Origin: an uncultured Opitutia bacterium
Lineage (GTDB): Bacteria > Verrucomicrobiota > Verrucomicrobiia > Opitutales > Opitutaceae
Length of the DNA: 45,823 nt
Assembly: GCA_903840415.1 (NCBI GenBank)
Contig: CAIMFY010000052.1
Span: 1-45,823, forward strand
Direction: 5' to 3'
A program made the translations under genes and the position numbers. Positions 41,682 through 45,823 of the stretch are shown here, in pieces. Under the pieces are notes generated by a model that did no database searches, was not told the DNA's origin, and saw only the letters and a program-made list of their open reading frames with translations. How positions within the stretch are numbered: the stretch's first letter is position 1; each line of letters begins with the position of its first letter.

Positions 41682-42944
41682 ATGGCCCGCTTCGCCTACA
41701 CTGCCCGCGACAGCGGCGGGAAAACCGTCCGCGCCGATCTTGAGGCCCCGAGTCGCAAGGATGCGCTCAGGCTCCTTGCGGCGCGCGGGCTACAGGTCTC
41801 GTCGGTCAACGAAGTCACCACTGGCGGCACCAAGTCCACGGCGGGAGCGGACGCGAAAAATGGCGGCACCTCCCGAGCCGCGCGCCGCGCCGCCGCGCTG
41901 CCGCCGACCAACGCGGAGCGGCTGCCGTTCCTCGAAGCGTTGTCTGATCTGATGACCAGCGGCCTTTCCGCCGGCGAGGCGGTGCGGCTGCTTTCGATCC
42001 GCATCAAGGAGCCGCAGCTGCGTTCGCTCTGCACGGGACTCTGGGAACGCATCAGCGAAGGCGCACCGCTCTCGCGCGCCATGGCGGAATTTCCGCTGGT
42101 CTTCGATCCGTCGATCACCAATCTCATCCAAGCCGGAGAAGCGACCGGATCGCTCAACGATACCGTGCAGCGTCTCATCGCGCACCTCACCGAGCAGAAG
42201 GAACTGCGCCGGCAGTTGTTCAACGCCCTCGCCTACCCGTGTTTCATGGTGTTCGTGGCGGGTGGGGTGATTTTGTTTTTCCTCTTCTTCCTCCTGCCAC
42301 GGTTGCAGGCGTTGCTCACGGCACTCGGCGGCAAGCTGCCATTCTCCACGAAGCTACTGATCGGGCTCTCTGACTTCGCGATTCACTATGGCGTGTTTGT
42401 GGTCATCGCCGCCGTGTTTGGCGCGGTGTCGTTCTGGCGCTGGCGCGCGACCGAGGCCGGCCGGCAGGAAACGGACGCGTGGCTGCTCAAGCTGCCGCTC
42501 GTGGGCCCGTTCATCGTGGCGCAGACCGTGCTCGCGCTCAGCCAGACGCTCTCCGTGTTGCTGGAAAACGGTATCACCGCCGCGGAGGCGCTGCGCATGA
42601 CGGAGAAGCAAATTTCCAACCGCGTGCACCGCGCCGCGTTTGGCGTCGCGATCGCGCGCGTGCTCGAGGGTGAGGCGATGTCGGCGGCGTTTGCGCGCAC
42701 CGGCTGTTTCCCCGATCTCGTACTCGATCGGCTCGCGGTCGGGGAGAACACCGGCAACGTCGTCCCCAGCCTCAAGCAAACCGCGACAGCCTATCAGAAG
42801 CTGATTTCGAATCAGCTGAAAATGTTCACGAGCGTGATTTCGAACGGAGTGCTGATGTGCGTATTTGTTTTTGTCGGCTTCATCGCGTTCTCGATCGTGA
42901 GCGCGGTCTTCCAGGTGAGCGCGAGCTTCAAGCTGGGGAGCTGA
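41682..42944 (+). CDS. Type II secretion/type IV pilus inner-membrane platform protein (GspF/PilC)
   Basis: A 420-residue GspF-family protein. A cytoplasmic N-terminal part (MARFAYTARDSGGKTVRADLEAPSRKDALRLL in style) is followed by two homologous GspF domains (about 85-205 and 285-405) with FLEALSDLMTSGLSAGEAVRLL and LSQTLSVLLENGITAAEALRM, and membrane helices near 180-210, 232-252 and 385-410. It couples the GspE ATPase to pseudopilus or pilus assembly. It starts 2 bp after the toxin gene, separated from its usual partner gene gspE by the toxin-antitoxin pair. No pseudopilin gene lies nearby. Confidence 0.93.
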   Translation: MARFAYTARDSGGKTVRADLEAPSRKDALRLLAARGLQVSSVNEVTTGGTKSTAGADAKNGGTSRAARRAAALPPTNAERLPFLEALSDLMTSGLSAGEAVRLLSIRIKEPQLRSLCTGLWERISEGAPLSRAMAEFPLVFDPSITNLIQAGEATGSLNDTVQRLIAHLTEQKELRRQLFNALAYPCFMVFVAGGVILFFLFFLLPRLQALLTALGGKLPFSTKLLIGLSDFAIHYGVFVVIAAVFGAVSFWRWRATEAGRQETDAWLLKLPLVGPFIVAQTVLALSQTLSVLLENGITAAEALRMTEKQISNRVHRAAFGVAIARVLEGEAMSAAFARTGCFPDLVLDRLAVGENTGNVVPSLKQTATAYQKLISNQLKMFTSVISNGVLMCVFVFVGFIAFSIVSAVFQVSASFKLGS

Positions 42945-42963
42945 ACGCGCACCAGCCTTCCGC

Positions 42964-43683
42964 ATGGCTCCGCCGCAACTTGTGCTCGTGACTGGTGCCG
43001 CCGGAAATGTCGGTCGGACCGTGTGCGCCGGACTGCGCCCGTTTTTCCCGCTTCGCACCTTCGATCGCGTGCCGACGCCAGACGATCCCGCGGCCCACGT
43101 CGGCGATCTCACGGATCGCGCGGCGGTCGATCGCGCGGTCGCGGGCGTCGGCACGGTCATCCACCTCGCCGGCTGCCCGCGGATGGAAGCCGAGTTCATC
43201 CGCGATTTGATCAAACCGAACGTCGAGGGTCTCTGGCACCTGCTCGATGCGGCGCGCCTGGCCGGCGTGCGGCGCTTCATCTTCGCGAGTTCCTGCAACG
43301 TCGCTTTTGGCGCGACTGAACTGCGGCAGCTCAAGACCGACACGATCCACGCACTCAATCCCTACGGCGCGACCAAGGTGTTCGGCGAATCGATCGGGCG
43401 CTGGTTCTTCGACACCTACGGGATGGAATTTCTCGCGGTGCGCATCGGTTACTTTCGTGGTCTCGCCGTCGATCCCGGTTTGCGCGAGGCGTGGCTGCGC
43501 CGCATCTGGCTCGGGCCGCGTGACTGCGTGAAAATTTTCCGGCTCGCGATCGACGCTCCGAAATTCGGATACGGGATCGTTTACGCCTGCTCGCGCTGCC
43601 CGGAGAATTATCTGGATCTCACGAGTGCGCGAGCGTTGCTCGGCTACGAGCCGGAGGAAGAAGTGCCGGCGGCCGCGCCGTAG
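42964..43683 (+). CDS. NAD-dependent epimerase/dehydratase family protein (uronate-dehydrogenase-like)
   Basis: A 239-residue extended SDR protein. The NAD site is VLVTGAAGNVGR (about 7-18), and the active-site region shows FIFASSCNVAFG (Ser) and YGATKVFGES (YxxxK). FDTYGMEFLAVRIGYF resembles uronate dehydrogenase (Udh), which oxidises hexuronates. It is short for an extended SDR, like Udh (about 265 residues). It lies 19 bp after gspF in the same direction but is functionally unrelated to secretion as far as can be seen. It converges with the Ig-domain gene with 1 bp between the two stops. Confidence 0.83.
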   Translation: MAPPQLVLVTGAAGNVGRTVCAGLRPFFPLRTFDRVPTPDDPAAHVGDLTDRAAVDRAVAGVGTVIHLAGCPRMEAEFIRDLIKPNVEGLWHLLDAARLAGVRRFIFASSCNVAFGATELRQLKTDTIHALNPYGATKVFGESIGRWFFDTYGMEFLAVRIGYFRGLAVDPGLREAWLRRIWLGPRDCVKIFRLAIDAPKFGYGIVYACSRCPENYLDLTSARALLGYEPEEEVPAAAP

Positions 43684-43684
43684 G

Positions 43685-45727
43685 TCACGGGACTTCGTAG
43701 ATTTCGACGATGGCAATGCCGCCGTTGCCCACTGCGCTGACCTGCGCGGTGTAGCTGCCGGGTGCGAGCGTGATCAGTAACATCGCGTCCTTGCTGGCGC
43801 CGTCGCTCACCGCAAAGGCGCCGACTCTGTTGGCCGCCTGGATGATCGCGGTGCTCCCGGCCCAGTCGTTATTGGTCGCCACCACCACTGACGGGCTGAC
43901 ACTGATATTGTTCAGCGTCATCGTCGGATCGGGCATGACGCCACCAACCCCAAGTGGGGTGAGTCCCGGCCCAATCGCACGAATGAGCACGGTGCGGGAC
44001 GTCGAGCCGCCAATCACGAAGCCGGCGGTGAGCGTGTCCCCGGCGTTGATCTGTTTGAGCACCGAGACGTTGATAAGCCGCGGGGTGGTGGCGGTGAACG
44101 CGCTGCTAGGCGTGGCATCGTAGAGTTCGGCGATCACGGTGCCTGTGCCGCTACTGGCGTCGCTCACTTGCACAGTGTAATTGCCCGGCTGGAGGCTGGA
44201 CTGGAACAGCGCGGAGTCGTTCGAGGTGGCGCTGGTGTAGGCAAACGCGCCGACCGAGGCGAACGCATTGCTCAGCGCGGACGAGCCGCCCCACTTCGTG
44301 TTGGTCGCGACGACCACGGCGGGGCTGACGCTGGTGCTGTTGAGCGTCATCGCCGGATTAGGCAGAAAAGCGGTGATGCCAAATTGCGCAAGTGACGGGC
44401 CGGCGGCACGCGCGAGCAGCGGCTTGGCGCCGCTGGTGCCGGAACCGCCGAGCACCGTGCCCATCGTCATCGTCTCGCCCGACACGAGCGGCGTGAGGAT
44501 CGCCAGATTGATCAGCCGGCCGGGATTGCTGGTCGTGGTGACTGTGAGCGCGGCGTTGCTGCTCGGCGCCGTGCCGAGGCTGTTCGTGACCCAGCAGGAA
44601 TAACTGCCCGCCAACGCGACGGTCGTGCCCGTCGTGCCGGAAAGAACCAGCGTGGCGCTGGTGGCGCCGGAGATGTTCACGCCGTCCTTGCGCCACTGAT
44701 AAGTCGGTGTCGGCACGCCAGTCGCGGCCACGGAAAAAACCACCGTGCTGCCGCTGCTGATCGTCTGCGACACCGGTTGCGACGTGATTGAAGGTGCAGC
44801 CGCAGTGGCGATCGTCAGCGTGGCCGTCGAACTGGTCACAAAGCCTCCAGCGTTGCCGAGCCGCACCGAATAATTGCCGGCATCGGCGGCGGTCAGATTA
44901 TTCACCGTGAGACCGAATCCGTTATTGGCCCCCGTGTATTTGCCACCCGAACTATTGAGATCGCCGAGATTCTGGCCGTTGAAATACCAATCCATCAAAA
45001 GATTGCTAAGATTGGGATTGGTTGAGCCGCCGACGGTGACGCCGAGCGTGATGGTGGCTTTGCCGCCCAGAATGCCGCTCTGGTTGGTCGGCTGACTGGT
45101 AATGAAAGGCGGCTGGGTGAAAGTCCCGGGGGCTTGCGCGGCGATGTAGAAAGTCAGCTGTTTTTCGAACAAAGCCACCGCCGTGTTGGGGACGTCGAGC
45201 GTTGTGAGTGTGTCCCAGCTCACATGGCCTTGATATACCCGACCGCTGGTCAGCGTGCCGGCGGGGACAGTGATCGAAGTGAGTGGCGTGGTGGTCGCCG
45301 TCAATCCGAACACATTCTGAGTGGCAATGTCGTTCTGGATGTTAACGTTGTCGCCCTGCAGCGAATAAACCTGCAGCGCCATGTGGCCGGCCGCGCCGCT
45401 GGTGGCGTAACCGGTGAACGTGTTGACGTTGATCGTGTTGGCCTGCCCCGGATTGACGACGAGCATGCCGTTGCTCCAAGTGCCGGTGCTGCTGGTCACC
45501 TGCGGTATGCCCGTCGGGTAGTTGTCGGTCGTAAGATTAAGGGAGGTCGTCGGAACGCCAGCGCCGGTCATCCGGTAGTTACCGCCGGAAAAAGCCGCAT
45601 CCAACCCGGCCTTGGTGGTGAAGGTCTGGCCGATTTCGAAATCCTGGTTACCGGTATTATAGGTGAGCGGCATGGTGCTGCCCGAGGGTTGCCAGCAGCT
45701 GCCGATTTTATGGGCTTTTGTGGGCAT
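43685..45727 (-). CDS. Large Ig-domain/repeat surface-type protein lacking a signal peptide
   Basis: A 680-residue protein rich in Thr, Ser, Gly and Val, of extracellular style. Residues about 1-205 are a beta-rich domain of unknown type. Two Ig-like domains follow (about 208-308 with PFITSQPTNQSGILGGKATI, and 312-397 with PSITSQPVSQTISSGSTVVF and TYQWRKDGVNISG). Two homologous C-terminal repeats come next (about 400-545 and 545-680), each with LIN..., a 'GGSGTS/GGSTSR' turn and a 'IRAIGPGLTPLGVGG'-like motif. No signal peptide is present at the ATG 45727; TAA stands directly before it in frame. The N-terminus may have been lost by mutation or frameshift, or the protein uses another route. 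No C-terminal anchor is seen. Confidence 0.75.
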   Translation of the reverse strand: MPTKAHKIGSCWQPSGSTMPLTYNTGNQDFEIGQTFTTKAGLDAAFSGGNYRMTGAGVPTTSLNLTTDNYPTGIPQVTSSTGTWSNGMLVVNPGQANTINVNTFTGYATSGAAGHMALQVYSLQGDNVNIQNDIATQNVFGLTATTTPLTSITVPAGTLTSGRVYQGHVSWDTLTTLDVPNTAVALFEKQLTFYIAAQAPGTFTQPPFITSQPTNQSGILGGKATITLGVTVGGSTNPNLSNLLMDWYFNGQNLGDLNSSGGKYTGANNGFGLTVNNLTAADAGNYSVRLGNAGGFVTSSTATLTIATAAAPSITSQPVSQTISSGSTVVFSVAATGVPTPTYQWRKDGVNISGATSATLVLSGTTGTTVALAGSYSCWVTNSLGTAPSSNAALTVTTTSNPGRLINLAILTPLVSGETMTMGTVLGGSGTSGAKPLLARAAGPSLAQFGITAFLPNPAMTLNSTSVSPAVVVATNTKWGGSSALSNAFASVGAFAYTSATSNDSALFQSSLQPGNYTVQVSDASSGTGTVIAELYDATPSSAFTATTPRLINVSVLKQINAGDTLTAGFVIGGSTSRTVLIRAIGPGLTPLGVGGVMPDPTMTLNNISVSPSVVVATNNDWAGSTAIIQAANRVGAFAVSDGASKDAMLLITLAPGSYTAQVSAVGNGGIAIVEIYEVP

Positions 45728-45823
45728 TTAACGCGAAACTTTGCCGTACTTGATGGCGGAAGATCTTGCCATTGCGCCTAAAAGTGTTCATTTGCACACT
45801 ATGACGATCACCGTGGAAGCAAA

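Overview
The window is GC-rich, gene-dense bacterial chromosome with short intergenic gaps and many start/stop overlaps. The gene content points to Verrucomicrobiota, most likely an Opitutaceae-like member. Pointers are a PEP-CTERM-type sorting signal in the PES-STYAA form (10160-10240), a large Ig-domain surface protein carrying repeats ending in 'IRAIGPGLTPLGV', a FloA/NfeD operon, an ECF sigma/anti-sigma/PDZ operon, and very few recognisable Shine-Dalgarno sequences. The taxonomic call is an inference from gene style, not from a marker gene. No rRNA, tRNA, CRISPR array, phage or transposase gene was seen.

Layout. 1-342: no gene recognised. 343-2362 (-): prmA and a HupE/UreJ-type membrane protein. 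2478-4615 (+): an ApbE flavin transferase fused to DUF2271, then a PepSY-type membrane protein. 4625-5742 (-): rfaE2 and purN, divergent by only 18 bp from 5761-9416 (+) xylF-xylG-xylH, a sugar ABC importer. 9501-10244 (+): PEP-CTERM protein, followed by a 61-bp palindromic element with 8-bp flanking direct repeats. 10419-14041 (-): manA, an AsmA-like protein, grpE and dnaJ. 14144-17543 (+): ftsK and a RodZ-like protein. 17622-21102 (-): long NfeD, short NfeD, floA and a membrane-anchored protein in one tight unit. 21259-25788 (+): aldose-epimerase-like protein, tatA, Smr protein, NPP-type phosphodiesterase, AIM24 protein and a DUF4199 protein, closed by a bidirectional terminator. 25869-27921 (-): ECF sigma factor, anti-sigma-like protein and PDZ protein. 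28096-28278 (-): small membrane protein with its own terminator, divergent from an OxyR-like LysR regulator (28392-29291) and an MFS transporter (to 30600). 30664-31017 (-): small exported protein. 31130-34809 (+): U32 family protein (RlhA-like), KDPG aldolase and a small membrane protein. 34822-36695 (-): aroC and a degenerate P-loop protein. 36945-43683 (+): a type II secretion/type IV pilus-like cluster of secretin, receiver-domain/GspE fusion ATPase, ParE-type toxin-antitoxin pair and GspF, then an SDR epimerase. 43685-45727 (-): Ig-domain protein with no signal peptide.

The most unusual parts are: (1) a complete CheY/NarL-type receiver domain fused in front of a secretion ATPase, with a toxin-antitoxin pair between that ATPase and its GspF platform partner; (2) an almost perfect four-element OxyR-like operator overlapping the start codon of an OxyR-like regulator that lacks the redox cysteines; (3) a MITE/REP-like 61-bp palindrome with apparent target-site duplication; (4) the ECF operon with an apparent autoregulatory promoter. 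All calls come from reading translations, motifs and spacing by eye; no database search was run.
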